Shown one piece after another: positions 47,040 through 55,177 of a stretch of DNA of 64,000 bases. Every line of letters starts with the position of its first letter. Position 1 is the first letter of the stretch. The notes beneath the pieces are model-generated. The model was not told the origin of the DNA, searched no databases, and saw only the letters and a list, made by a program, of their open reading frames with translations. Source of the DNA: Prolixibacteraceae bacterium (GTDB lineage Bacteria > Bacteroidota > Bacteroidia > Bacteroidales > Prolixibacteraceae). The DNA is taken from contig JABGRN010000008.1 of NCBI GenBank assembly GCA_018648265.1, positions 1 to 64,000 on the forward strand, written 5' to 3'. The translations under genes were made by a program, and so were the position numbers.

Positions 47040-48851
47040 TTAATAGTCATTTATGGTGGTAAGTTTTTTTGCCCTTTTTTCAATATCAAGAAACGACAAA
47101 CTGCTACGTCCGTTTGAGATCTTCCCGTTTAAAATGCTTTGTAAAACTCGCAATGCTGCTGCCGATGCCTGGGCAACTGTGTCGGGAATATCTTTGGGCC
47201 CCTGGCACAAACCGGCAATTGCAACTCCGCCTTTACACGTATTTACAGGGTTACTTATTTTATGTATTTCATTCATCCAGCCATATTTGTCAACAGGAAT
47301 TTTTAGCATCGCAGCCAATTCTTTCGCATCGTTATTAGGTTCAAGTCCCACGGCCAGGATTACCATTTCTACTTTCTGTTCCAGCAAACGACCGTTTTCA
47401 ACATCTTCGCTTCGAACAATCAATTCACCATTGGTTGATTCAACTGATGCTGTCCTTCCTCGAATTATATTTATTCCTTCATTTTTTATTCGTTCGTAAA
47501 ATTCTTCATAACCTTTTCCAAAAGCGCGCATATCTATATAATGCTCATAAACGTCAGCGTCGGGTAGTTTTTCTTTTACCAGGTGTGCCAATTTTAATGA
47601 ATACATGCAACAGACTTTCGAACAATATGCATTATAATTTTCGTCGCGGCTGCCAATGCAATGAATAATTGCGACACTGTCGGGGACATCGGCTCCGATT
47701 GTAAAAATCCAATTGCCTTTTTTGTCTTTGGTCCGGTAAGTAATGTTCCCATCTGTTGGTCCCGCTGCATTTATCAACCTTTCAAATTCAAGCGATGTAA
47801 TAACATTCGGGTGTTTCCCATAACCAAATTGTTCAGCCCGTTTTGCGTCAAATACTTTAAATCCGGTGGCTACAATTATGTTTCCAACGGTAATTTCAAC
47901 TACTTCATCTTTTGCATCTAAATCAATACAATCGGGCACCGGACAAAATTTAACACAGACACTACACTTTTTCCCCTGAACATACCTGCAACTTTCTGCA
48001 TCAATTAAATATTTATTTGGTACTGCCTGTGGAAATGGGATGTAAATAGCTTTTCGTAAAGTTGTCCCTGAATCAAATTCGCTATAGGTTTTGCTGGGGC
48101 ATTTTTCAGAGCATGTACCACATCCTATGCAAGTTGCAATATCGACCCTGCGGGCTTTTTTCAATATTTTTACTTTGTAATTTCCAGCAGTTCCTTCAAC
48201 ACTTTTAATCTCGCTGTAAGTCAACAAGTTGATGTTTTCGTGTTGCCCCACATCAACCATTTTTGGGGTTAAAATACAGGCCGCACAATCGAGTGTCGGA
48301 AAAGTTTTGTCGAACATTGCCATGTGCCCGCCAATAGTCCCTGTTTTTTCAACCAGATAAACTTTTTGGTTGGCGTTGGCAATTTCCAACGATGCCTGAA
48401 TTCCCGCAATCCCACCACCTATAACTAATGTATCGGGGCAAACTTCCGAATCACCTGGTTTTGCGGCATCTAAAAAAGGAACATTGAGAATCGCACAAGC
48501 AACAATGGCTTTTGCCAGTTCGGTATCATTGCTTTCAAGTGCGCCATGTTCTTTAAAATCGGCCAATAAAATATTTTCAACAGGAAGTTTTGAATTTGAG
48601 AATACCGAGGAAAAAAAAGGCTTAATTAGTCCTGTATCGTAACCGGCTATGATTAATCGTTTCAATTTGAACTTCTGAATTTGTGATTCAAGGAATGATT
48701 TATCCCACAAAGGAAAAGTTTCTGAATCCCAAATCACTACAACATGTTTAAAGCTTTCTGAATACTTTATTATTTCATCGAAGTTCAGGCTGCTCACATG
48801 TCCGTTTCCGGGATGGTAAAATAAGATACCGGTTAAATTTTTTTCACTCAT
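47040..48851 (-). CDS. HdrA-like/QmoA-like flavoprotein
   Basis: A 603-residue HdrA homologue and first gene of the operon. The N-terminal domain (1-130) has lost all Fe-S cysteines. The FAD fold (GGGIAG, 145-150) carries the canonical loop TLDCAACILTPKMVDVG (Cys189, Cys192) and the inserted two-cluster ferredoxin (Cys241-244-247-251 and 288-296-299-303). There is no C-terminal ferredoxin domain. This is the reverse of the neighbouring HdrA gene, so the pair together contain one complete set of HdrA cofactors. By family it is a cytoplasmic FAD protein and the possible site of electron bifurcation. In QmoA the same layout occurs. Confidence 0.88.
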   Translation of the reverse strand: MSEKNLTGILFYHPGNGHVSSLNFDEIIKYSESFKHVVVIWDSETFPLWDKSFLESQIQKFKLKRLIIAGYDTGLIKPFFSSVFSNSKLPVENILLADFKEHGALESNDTELAKAIVACAILNVPFLDAAKPGDSEVCPDTLVIGGGIAGIQASLEIANANQKVYLVEKTGTIGGHMAMFDKTFPTLDCAACILTPKMVDVGQHENINLLTYSEIKSVEGTAGNYKVKILKKARRVDIATCIGCGTCSEKCPSKTYSEFDSGTTLRKAIYIPFPQAVPNKYLIDAESCRYVQGKKCSVCVKFCPVPDCIDLDAKDEVVEITVGNIIVATGFKVFDAKRAEQFGYGKHPNVITSLEFERLINAAGPTDGNITYRTKDKKGNWIFTIGADVPDSVAIIHCIGSRDENYNAYCSKVCCMYSLKLAHLVKEKLPDADVYEHYIDMRAFGKGYEEFYERIKNEGINIIRGRTASVESTNGELIVRSEDVENGRLLEQKVEMVILAVGLEPNNDAKELAAMLKIPVDKYGWMNEIHKISNPVNTCKGGVAIAGLCQGPKDIPDTVAQASAAALRVLQSILNGKISNGRSSLSFLDIEKRAKKLTTINDY

Positions 48852-48986
48852 AATTTAATAAGTGTTATTATTAAAAAATTGAAGTAACAGAATCACTCTG
48901 GTTCATTTTTTAAATTAGAGTTTCAACTTTCATACAAGGTATTGAAAATGAATCTTTTTATGAATGATGATGGTCAGACTATAAAA

Positions 48987-48998
48987 TGACCTGGGTCA
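48987..48998. promoter_or_regulatory. Candidate Crp/Fnr-type operator upstream of the hydrogenase operon
   Basis: TGACCTGGGTCA is a perfect 12-bp palindrome with the TGA-N6-TCA core common to Crp and Fnr sites. It lies 14 bases past the stop of a Crp/Fnr gene and about 135 bases before the first operon gene. A third half-site (GGTCA, 48972-48976) overlaps it as GGTCA-N10-TGACC. A possible -7 box (TACCTTG, 48941 to 48935, minus strand) would put the palindrome near -60, the classical activator position, but the start site is a guess. Confidence 0.5.
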
Positions 48999-49012
48999 GT
49001 TTTTAGAGATAA

Positions 49013-49798
49013 TTATTCAAAATTTTTTGCGGTTTGCTTCAATCCCTTAATGTCGGTTAGGGTTATCGATCGGCCATCGATTGAAATAAGATTTTCATCT
49101 TTAAAGTCATGTAAGAGGCGGATTACTGTTTCAGTGGCCGTTCCAACAATATTGGCAAGGTCTTCGCGTGGCAACGAAATATTATGTTTAATTACTGTTT
49201 TTCCATTTGGTTTAAAAACACGGTTTAAAATTAGCAAAGACTCTGCCAGGCGCTCACGGACAGGTTTTTGGGCAATCGATATAATTTTGTCTTCAGCTTC
49301 TTTCAGCATTTTGCATAGATACCCAACAATTTCGGTGTTCATTTTTGGGTATTTTTCAGTTAGATGAAAGAAGAATGATTTATTTACGAAACAAATAACC
49401 GAGTCCTCCAGTGTTGCGGCAGAAGCTGTATATCGTTCTCCATTTAAAAGTGACCGGATTCCCAACAAACTACCTTGAGTTGATAAACGTACAATTTGCT
49501 CTTTACCATCCATTCCAACCCGGTAGATTTTAACCCTTCCTTGTTCTAAACAGTAAATGCCGGTTGGGATTCGGCCTTCATAAAAAACAATGTGACCTTT
49601 TTTATAAAAATTGCATGTTTTATTGTTACTGAGGCTAATTAAATCGAACTCATCCATTTCGCTAAAAAACGAAAGTGCCTTGGTTAAACACGATGGACAG
49701 GATGGACGTTCAACTTTCATTATGAATTCAATTAAAGGTTGATCTTTAAATTCTACGGAGAATTCTATTTCAGGTTTTGAATGTTTGTCATTATTCAT
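49013..49798 (-). CDS. Crp/Fnr-family transcriptional regulator
   Basis: A 261-residue regulator. The N-terminal cyclic-nucleotide-binding-type beta roll (about 45-160) and C-terminal winged helix with PREDLANIVGTATETVIRLLHDFKDENLI (recognition helix ATETVIRLL) are complete. A CPSC pair at 34-37, Cys62 and a Cys (VICFVNK) equivalent in place to Fnr Cys122 suggest a redox- or iron-sulfur-based sensor, though the Fnr Cys29 position is Ser. The ATG at 49798 is chosen; the open frame runs 113 codons further upstream without domain sense. It is co-directional with the hydrogenase operon and 161 bases before it, so it is the natural regulator of that operon. Confidence 0.9.
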   Translation of the reverse strand: MNNDKHSKPEIEFSVEFKDQPLIEFIMKVERPSCPSCLTKALSFFSEMDEFDLISLSNNKTCNFYKKGHIVFYEGRIPTGIYCLEQGRVKIYRVGMDGKEQIVRLSTQGSLLGIRSLLNGERYTASAATLEDSVICFVNKSFFFHLTEKYPKMNTEIVGYLCKMLKEAEDKIISIAQKPVRERLAESLLILNRVFKPNGKTVIKHNISLPREDLANIVGTATETVIRLLHDFKDENLISIDGRSITLTDIKGLKQTAKNFE

Positions 49799-49985
49799 AC
49801 TTAAAGTGATAAAAATCAGGATAACGTACTTTAGATTATTAAAAAGAAACCTTCGTAAAGTTGCTTCGTTGAAATAGGCATGAGAAACCCTTATTTTATG
49901 AAGAATATTTACGATGCAAATTTCATTTGATGCCATAAAAAACAGACACTGCAAACTAAATGAAAAGCATAATAATAGCTGCCAA

Positions 49986-50720
49986 ATGAAAAGGGTTATT
50001 TTAAGTGTTAAATCTTCCTGGGTGCCCCTATTCCTGATTATTCTTTTTATTACCGTAACAACATTGTTTGCCCAGAATAAATACTTTGCCGATTTAAGGT
50101 TGAGAATGGTAAAAACCCAAATCGAAGCGAGGGGCATTAAAAATGAAAATGTACTTCAGGCATTTCTTAATGTTGAAAGGCACCGGTTTGTTTTACCTGC
50201 TTATATTTCGGTTGCTTACAAAGATTCTCCTCTTCCAATTACGGAAGGTCAAACAATTTCTCAACCCTACATAGTAGCTTTTATGACTGAAGCTTTGGAA
50301 TTAAAACCAACCGACAAAGTCCTTGAAATCGGAACCGGCTCAGGATACCAGGCTGCAATTCTGGCTGAAATTTGCGATTCGGTTTTTACCATCGAAATAT
50401 TTGAGTCGCTTGGGAAAAAGGTAAAATTGCTTTATGCAGAATTAGGCTATAAAAATATTTTCTGCAAAGTTGGCGATGGATACAAAGGCTGGACCGAACA
50501 TGCACCTTTTGATGCAATTATTGTTACCTGCTCGCCAACTCATATTCCTGAACCATTAAAAAACCAGCTTGCTGAAGGTGGCAGAATGATAATTCCTGTT
50601 GGCAAAGATCCCATTCAATATTTGGTTTTACTTGAAAAGAAGCGCGGAAAAATTCGGGAAGAAACAATTTTGCCGGTGCGGTTTGTGCCAATGTTGGATG
50701 AGGAAGGGAAGAAGTATTAG
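49986..50720 (+). CDS. pcm: Exported protein-L-isoaspartate O-methyltransferase
   Basis: A 244-residue PIMT. After a hydrophobic N-terminal signal (about 9-31, ending LFAQ) comes the classical fold: EARGIKNENVLQAFLNVERHRFV, ISQPYIVAFMTEALEL and the SAM loop VLEIGTGSGYQA. It methylates L-isoaspartyl residues so they can be repaired. The signal segment suggests the periplasm, as in some Bacteroidota. The ATG at 49986 is used because the upstream 24 codons are not signal-like. It is divergent from the Crp/Fnr gene. Confidence 0.9.
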   Translation: MKRVILSVKSSWVPLFLIILFITVTTLFAQNKYFADLRLRMVKTQIEARGIKNENVLQAFLNVERHRFVLPAYISVAYKDSPLPITEGQTISQPYIVAFMTEALELKPTDKVLEIGTGSGYQAAILAEICDSVFTIEIFESLGKKVKLLYAELGYKNIFCKVGDGYKGWTEHAPFDAIIVTCSPTHIPEPLKNQLAEGGRMIIPVGKDPIQYLVLLEKKRGKIREETILPVRFVPMLDEEGKKY

Positions 50721-50730
50721 TTATTTTTAG

Positions 50731-50761
50731 TCCCCCTTGGTAAAGGGGGATTTAGGGGGAT
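50731..50761. repeat. Left inverted hairpin repeat flanking the DUF559 gene
   Basis: TCCCCCTT and AAGGGGGA form an 8-bp hairpin with a GGTA loop (50731-50750), followed by the extra half-site TTTAGGGGGAT. It lies just before the DUF559 gene and is mirrored by an inverted copy after it. Confidence 0.7.
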
Positions 50762-50801
50762 CGATCAAAATGTCTTAATTTTAAAGGAAATCAGTACATC
50801 A

Positions 50802-51179
50802 ATGAACTCCTCATACAATAAAAAATTAAAACCGTTGGCAAGAAAACTGAGGAAGCAAGGCACCAAAGGCGAAGCTATTCTTTGGCGTGATGTTTTAAAA
50901 GCCCGTCAAATTAAGGGTTATCAATTTAACCGCCAGTTTCCTATTGATAATTATATTGTAGATTTTGTTTCCAGAAAATTAAAACTAATCATTGAAATAG
51001 ATGGAAATTCTCATATTGCAAAATCGGAAGAAGACTTTGAAAGGCAAAATTTCCTTGAAAGTTTGGGTTTTCAGATATTAAAATTCTCTGAAGTTTTTGT
51101 AATTTATCGTATTGATGAGGTTGTGACTGAAATTGATTATGCCATTGAGTGCATTGAGGAACAGGGGATTAATAGTTAA
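50802..51179 (+). CDS. DUF559 (Vsr/PD-(D/E)XK-like) endonuclease-domain protein
   Basis: A 125-residue protein of the DUF559 family, related to very-short-patch-repair endonucleases. The N-terminus has LARKLRKQGTKGEAILWRDVLKARQIKGYQFNRQFPIDNYIVDF; the putative active site is Asp in YIVDF followed by IIEIDGNSH (E-x-D with His). Family members are presumed nucleases, but their role is unproven. The gene stands between two mirrored hairpin repeats, in a region otherwise devoted to hydrogenase genes, which suggests a mobile origin. Confidence 0.85.
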   Translation: MNSSYNKKLKPLARKLRKQGTKGEAILWRDVLKARQIKGYQFNRQFPIDNYIVDFVSRKLKLIIEIDGNSHIAKSEEDFERQNFLESLGFQILKFSEVFVIYRIDEVVTEIDYAIECIEEQGINS

Positions 51180-51190
51180 CTAATTATCAA

Positions 51191-51223
51191 TCCCCCTTTT
51201 GATTTCCCCTTTCCAAAGGGGGA
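51191..51223. repeat. Right inverted hairpin repeat flanking the DUF559 gene
   Basis: TCCCCC-(TTTTGATT)-TCCCC-TTTCCAAAGGGGGA is close to the reverse complement of the left copy at 50731-50761. The left and right repeats thus face each other around the DUF559 gene. A degenerate third dyad (TTCCCC, TTGGCGAT, GGGGGAT) lies at 51356-51376 inside the hypF leader. Confidence 0.7.
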
Positions 51224-51403
51224 CGGAGTCGCAATAAAGATGCAATTTCACTGTAGGAAAGAGTGTTCTTTTTTATTGTTTTGCAGCTGATAGTTTACAA
51301 CGCGAATAAAATACCAAAATATATATTCTATAATAAAAACATGTTTGGGACGAGTTCCCCTTGGCGATGGGGGATTGGTCTAAAAGTGTTATATTTAAAC
51401 GAA

Positions 51404-53686
51404 ATGAATTCTCTTATGAGAACCAGCTCCACAAAAAATATTAATATTAAAATTAAAGGCCTTGTTCAGGGAGTTGGTTTTCGTCCGTTTGTTTATCGCG
51501 CTGCTTTAAAAAACGATGTTTCCGGGTGGGTAAAAAATCGGCAAGATGGAATTCTAATTGAAGCCTCAGGAAAAACAAAAAATGTTGATTCGTTTTTTTC
51601 AAATCTAAAAAATGATTTCCCTGTTGCTGCTCAAATTCAGAATATTCAGGTTTCGAATTCGGGTAAGTTTTATAAAAATGGTTTTCAAATAATTTTAAGT
51701 GATGAAAACTCAGGACAAAATGAAATCACACAAATTGGCCCCGACATTGCAGTTTGCAGTGACTGTTTGGAAGATTTGAAAATACAAGCTCATCGCTCAA
51801 ATTATCCGTTTATTAATTGTACCAATTGTGGCCCCCGTTTTTCCATAATCCGCGATTTACCCTACGACCGCGAAAAAACCACAATGGACGTTTTTAAAAT
51901 GTGCCCGGTTTGTAAAAGTGAATATCAGAATCCCGACGATAGGCGTTTTCACGCTCAACCCGTAGCATGTGTAAATTGTGGCCCAAATTATAAATTTATA
52001 TCAGGGGAAAAAGTAACTGAAAAATTTGATGAGGTTCTAAACCAAACTTCTCAATTTATATACGAAGGGAAAACTGTTGCCATAAAAGGAATCGGCGGAT
52101 TTTTTATTGCTTGCGATGCAACAAATGGAAATGCTGTTAAACGTCTGCGAAAACTAAAAAATCGCGAGGGAAAACCTTTTGCCGTTATGTTTAAGGATAC
52201 GGATATAATTAATCAGTTTTGTTTTTTAAGTGAAAAAGAAAAAGAAACTCTCATATCATGGCAGCGACCTATTTTAATTCTTAAATCAAAAAACAAACTT
52301 CCCGAAAGTGTTAGCAATGGCATAAATACCGTGGGTGCGATGCTTCCTTACATGCCATTTCATTATTTACTTTTTGAAAAATTAAAAACACCGGCAATCG
52401 TTTTTACCAGTGGAAACTTTTCCGACGAACCAATTATTATTTCCAATAAAAAAGCTGAAACTGAATTACCTCAAATTTGTGATGCAGTGGTAACATTTAA
52501 TCGCGAAATCTTCAATAGATCAGACGATTCGCTTTTACAGGTAATAAACAGAAAGCCACGATTAATGCGTCGTTCAAGAGGCTGGGCGCCAAACCCGGTT
52601 TATTTGAATTTTGATGTTGATGGAATTTTGGCAACCGGTGCTGAATTAAAAAATACTTTCTGTCTGGGAAAAGGAAAACAAGCAGTTCTTAGCCAACATA
52701 TTGGTGATTTGAAAGATTTTGAAACCCTCTCGTTTTATGAAAAAAACATTCAGCAGTTTCAAAAAATGTTTTGTGTAAAACCGGCTTTGGTTGTTCATGA
52801 TTTTCATCCTGAATATCTCTCTACAAAATATGCCATGAAATCCGGGTTGCCAACTTTTGCAGTGCAACATCATCATTCTCATATCGCATCTTGCATGGCC
52901 GAGCATGGTTTAGATGAAAAAGTGATTGGTGTATGTTTCGATGGAACCGGCCTTGGAGATGATGGAAATATTTGGGGGTCGGAATTTTTTGTTTGCGATT
53001 TAATGGATTATAAACGAGTGTTACATTTTGAATATATCCCGCTTCCCGGTGGCGATGCAGCAACAAAAGAACCATGGAAAATAACCGTTTCATGGCTTTA
53101 TAATATTTATGGAAATGATTTCCTGAATTTTAATTTGCCATTCCTTAAAAATATCTCCGAAGAAAAAATTAGCTGGATAATAAAAGCCATCGACAAAAAA
53201 ATTAATTGTCCTTTAACTTCGGGATCCGGAAGATTATTCGATTCCGTTTCGGCTTTGCTCGGATTGTGTAATTATTCAACATTTGAAGCCGAAGCACCCA
53301 TGAGACTTGAAAATATTGCTGCTAAAAATGAATCTAGAAATTATTCGTATAAACTGTCACGTATCATAGATTTTTCGAAAATGTTTACCGAAATTATACA
53401 AGATTTGAAACGAGAAGTTGAACCTGAAAAAATTTCAGCAAAATTTCACAATACGATTTCGGAAACCATAATAAATGGTGTAAAAAAGATAAGCAAAAAT
53501 ACAGGATTGAAAAAGGTGATTTTGTCGGGAGGAACTTTTCAGAACAGGTATCTTTCAGAAAGGACAGAAAATAAACTGGTGGATTTTGGGTTTCAGGTTT
53601 TTACCAACAATTTGGTTCCTTGCAACGATGGCGGAATTTCATTGGGACAACTTGCAATTGCAGCGAAGAGAAGAGGAAGAAAGTGA
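51404..53686 (+). CDS. hypF: Carbamoyltransferase HypF
   Basis: About 760 residues. It converts carbamoyl phosphate to a thiocarboxamide on HypE, the source of the CN ligands of NiFe hydrogenase. Domains in order: acylphosphatase (GLVQGVGFRPFVYRAA), two zinc fingers (CSDC..CTNC and CPVC..CVNC, about 110-195), YrdC-like (about 205-385, KNREGKPFAVMFK) and a Kae1-like C-terminal domain with HHHSHIASCMAEHGL and FDGTGLGDDGNIWGSEF. The open frame extends 47 codons further up, but that part crosses a hairpin repeat; the ATG at 51404 gives the normal length. It is followed by a tandem repeat, then hypC. Confidence 0.93.
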   Translation: MNSLMRTSSTKNINIKIKGLVQGVGFRPFVYRAALKNDVSGWVKNRQDGILIEASGKTKNVDSFFSNLKNDFPVAAQIQNIQVSNSGKFYKNGFQIILSDENSGQNEITQIGPDIAVCSDCLEDLKIQAHRSNYPFINCTNCGPRFSIIRDLPYDREKTTMDVFKMCPVCKSEYQNPDDRRFHAQPVACVNCGPNYKFISGEKVTEKFDEVLNQTSQFIYEGKTVAIKGIGGFFIACDATNGNAVKRLRKLKNREGKPFAVMFKDTDIINQFCFLSEKEKETLISWQRPILILKSKNKLPESVSNGINTVGAMLPYMPFHYLLFEKLKTPAIVFTSGNFSDEPIIISNKKAETELPQICDAVVTFNREIFNRSDDSLLQVINRKPRLMRRSRGWAPNPVYLNFDVDGILATGAELKNTFCLGKGKQAVLSQHIGDLKDFETLSFYEKNIQQFQKMFCVKPALVVHDFHPEYLSTKYAMKSGLPTFAVQHHHSHIASCMAEHGLDEKVIGVCFDGTGLGDDGNIWGSEFFVCDLMDYKRVLHFEYIPLPGGDAATKEPWKITVSWLYNIYGNDFLNFNLPFLKNISEEKISWIIKAIDKKINCPLTSGSGRLFDSVSALLGLCNYSTFEAEAPMRLENIAAKNESRNYSYKLSRIIDFSKMFTEIIQDLKREVEPEKISAKFHNTISETIINGVKKISKNTGLKKVILSGGTFQNRYLSERTENKLVDFGFQVFTNNLVPCNDGGISLGQLAIAAKRRGRK

Positions 53687-53687
53687 G

Positions 53688-53825
53688 CAGTCGCAGTCGC
53701 AGTGAACAGTAAAAAGTGGGAGAAAGTTGTCAGTCACAGTCACAGTGAACAGTAAAAAGTGAGAGAAAGTTGTCAGTCGCAGTCGCAGTGAACAGTAAAA
53801 AATGGGAGAAAGTTTACAGTCGCAG
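53688..53825. repeat. 43-bp tandem repeat, 3.2 copies
   Basis: Three consecutive 43-base units (53688-53730, 53731-53773, 53774-53816) and a partial fourth follow hypF directly. Each starts with CAGTCGCAGTCGCAGTGAAC (or CAGTCACAGTCACAGTGAAC) and ends in GAGAAAGTT plus two or three bases. Units differ by a few transitions. No coding role. Its ACTG/CAGT words recur in the mvhG-mvhA gap. Confidence 0.9.
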
Positions 53826-53870
53826 TTTTCAGACAATAATAATTAATCACTAATAAATAATCAATTTAAA

Positions 53871-54101
53871 ATGTGTCTAAGTATTCCGGCAAAAATAGTA
53901 TCGATTAATGGCGAAAAAGCCCGGGTTTCCTTGGGTGGCGCAGAATACAATGCTGCACTTAATTTAGTGGAACATGCGAAAATCGGCGATTATGTTTTAT
54001 TGCATTCTGGTTTTGCAATTCAAATAATTGATGAAAAAGAAGCTATGGAAACCATGCAATTATTAAATGAGGTTATTAAGAAAGAAAAAGAAAACGAGTG
54101 A
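53871..54101 (+). CDS. hypC: Hydrogenase assembly chaperone HypC
   Basis: A 76-residue HypC/HupF protein with the essential N-terminal MCLSIP (Cys2). It carries the Fe(CN)2CO precursor with HypD and delivers it to the large subunit. The last four bases overlap the hypD start (GTGA), so the two are translationally coupled. The first 70 residues are typical; the C-terminus ends in a Lys/Glu-rich tail. Confidence 0.95.
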   Translation: MCLSIPAKIVSINGEKARVSLGGAEYNAALNLVEHAKIGDYVLLHSGFAIQIIDEKEAMETMQLLNEVIKKEKENE

Positions 54102-55177
54102 AGCACATTGACGAATATAGGGATAAAAAACTGGTTGACCTGCTCCTGAAACAGATCTGGGAAACCAGCAAAACTCCTGTCCGGTTAATGGAAGTTTGTG
54201 GCGGGCACACTGTTGCCATTCGCAAATTTGGAATTCCAGAATTACTGCCATCAACCATTAAATTGTTAAGTGGTCCCGGTTGCCCGGTTTGTGTTACCGG
54301 AAAATCGTTTATCGATAAAGCAATTAAATTATCTAAAATTCCTGAGACAATAATCACAACATACGGCGATTTAATGCGGGTTCCTGGTTCAAGTTCAACA
54401 TTAGAAAATGAGAGGGCGAATGGAGCAGAAATCCGAATGGTTTATTCGCCATTGGATTCTATTGAAATAGCAAAAGAGTATCCATCAAAAAAAATATTTT
54501 TTCCGGGTATTGGTTTTGAAACTACTTCACCGGCTACTGCTGTGACTGTTCTTCAAGCGAAAAAAGAAAAATTGGATAACTTTTTTTTGTTGAGTGCCCA
54601 CAAAATTATGCCGCCTGCAATGGAAATGCTCATCGACGATGAGGTGCAAATTGATGGCTACATTTGTCCGGGGCATGTGAGTACAATCACCGGTTCGGGA
54701 ATTTATAATGGAATAGTTGAAAATTTTGGATTGGGCTGTGTAATTACCGGTTTCGAACCTGTTGATTTATTACAGGGAATTTTAATGTTAGTTAAACAGT
54801 TTGAATCTGGAAATCCTAAAGTTGAAATTCAATATAAACGGGCTGTAAAAGCGGTAGGGAATATAAAAGCATTAAAACTTTTGGATGAAGTCTTTGAACT
54901 TAAAGATGATTGGTGGCGGGGATTGGGGAATGTTCCTAAAAGTGGGTTAAAACTAAAAACTGAATTTAAAAAATTTGATGCAGAATTAAATTTTCAATTG
55001 AATTTACCAGAGCCAAAAGAGGAAAAAGGGTGCATTTGTGGAGAGATTTTGAAGGGATTGAAACTGCCAAGCGATTGCAAAATGTTTGGCAAAATTTGCA
55101 CGCCCGAAAATCCGGTTGGGGCATGTATGGTTTCAACTGAAGGATCGTGCCAGGCATTTTATAAATATCAATTATGA
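54098..55177 (+). CDS. hypD: Hydrogenase maturation protein HypD
   Basis: A 359-residue HypD starting at GTG. It has the conserved CGGHTVAIRKFGI (about 31-43), GPGCPVCVT, FPGIGFETTSPATA, GYICPGHVS and the C-terminal iron-sulfur ligands CICGEILKG and CKMFGKICTPENPVGACMVS. The [4Fe-4S] cluster and the Cys41-type residue assemble Fe(CN)2CO together with HypC and HypE. Its end overlaps the hypE ATG by four bases (ATGA). Confidence 0.96.
   Translation: MKHIDEYRDKKLVDLLLKQIWETSKTPVRLMEVCGGHTVAIRKFGIPELLPSTIKLLSGPGCPVCVTGKSFIDKAIKLSKIPETIITTYGDLMRVPGSSSTLENERANGAEIRMVYSPLDSIEIAKEYPSKKIFFPGIGFETTSPATAVTVLQAKKEKLDNFFLLSAHKIMPPAMEMLIDDEVQIDGYICPGHVSTITGSGIYNGIVENFGLGCVITGFEPVDLLQGILMLVKQFESGNPKVEIQYKRAVKAVGNIKALKLLDEVFELKDDWWRGLGNVPKSGLKLKTEFKKFDAELNFQLNLPEPKEEKGCICGEILKGLKLPSDCKMFGKICTPENPVGACMVSTEGSCQAFYKYQL

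Noticed and set aside
44131-48851. Classical heterodisulfide reductase (methanogen-type HdrABC)
   Set aside because: No HdrB with CCG domains is present; the QmoC-like fusion and hydrogenase genes point to a different electron acceptor.
47040-48851. Qmo complex for dissimilatory sulfate reduction
   Set aside because: No aprAB, sat or dsr genes are in the window, and the unit is tied to hydrogenase genes instead.
49799-50137. N-terminal extension of the Crp/Fnr gene
   Set aside because: The open frame continues 113 codons upstream, but these encode no recognisable domain and overlap the pcm start region; the ATG at 49798 gives a normal-sized regulator.
53688-53825. Possible CRISPR array
   Set aside because: Units are contiguous with no unique spacers, only three copies, and no cas genes are in the window.
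53639-53836. 65-codon open frame antisense to the tandem repeat
   Set aside because: Its repeated CDC and LTTFSHFLLF pattern simply mirrors the 43-bp DNA repeat.
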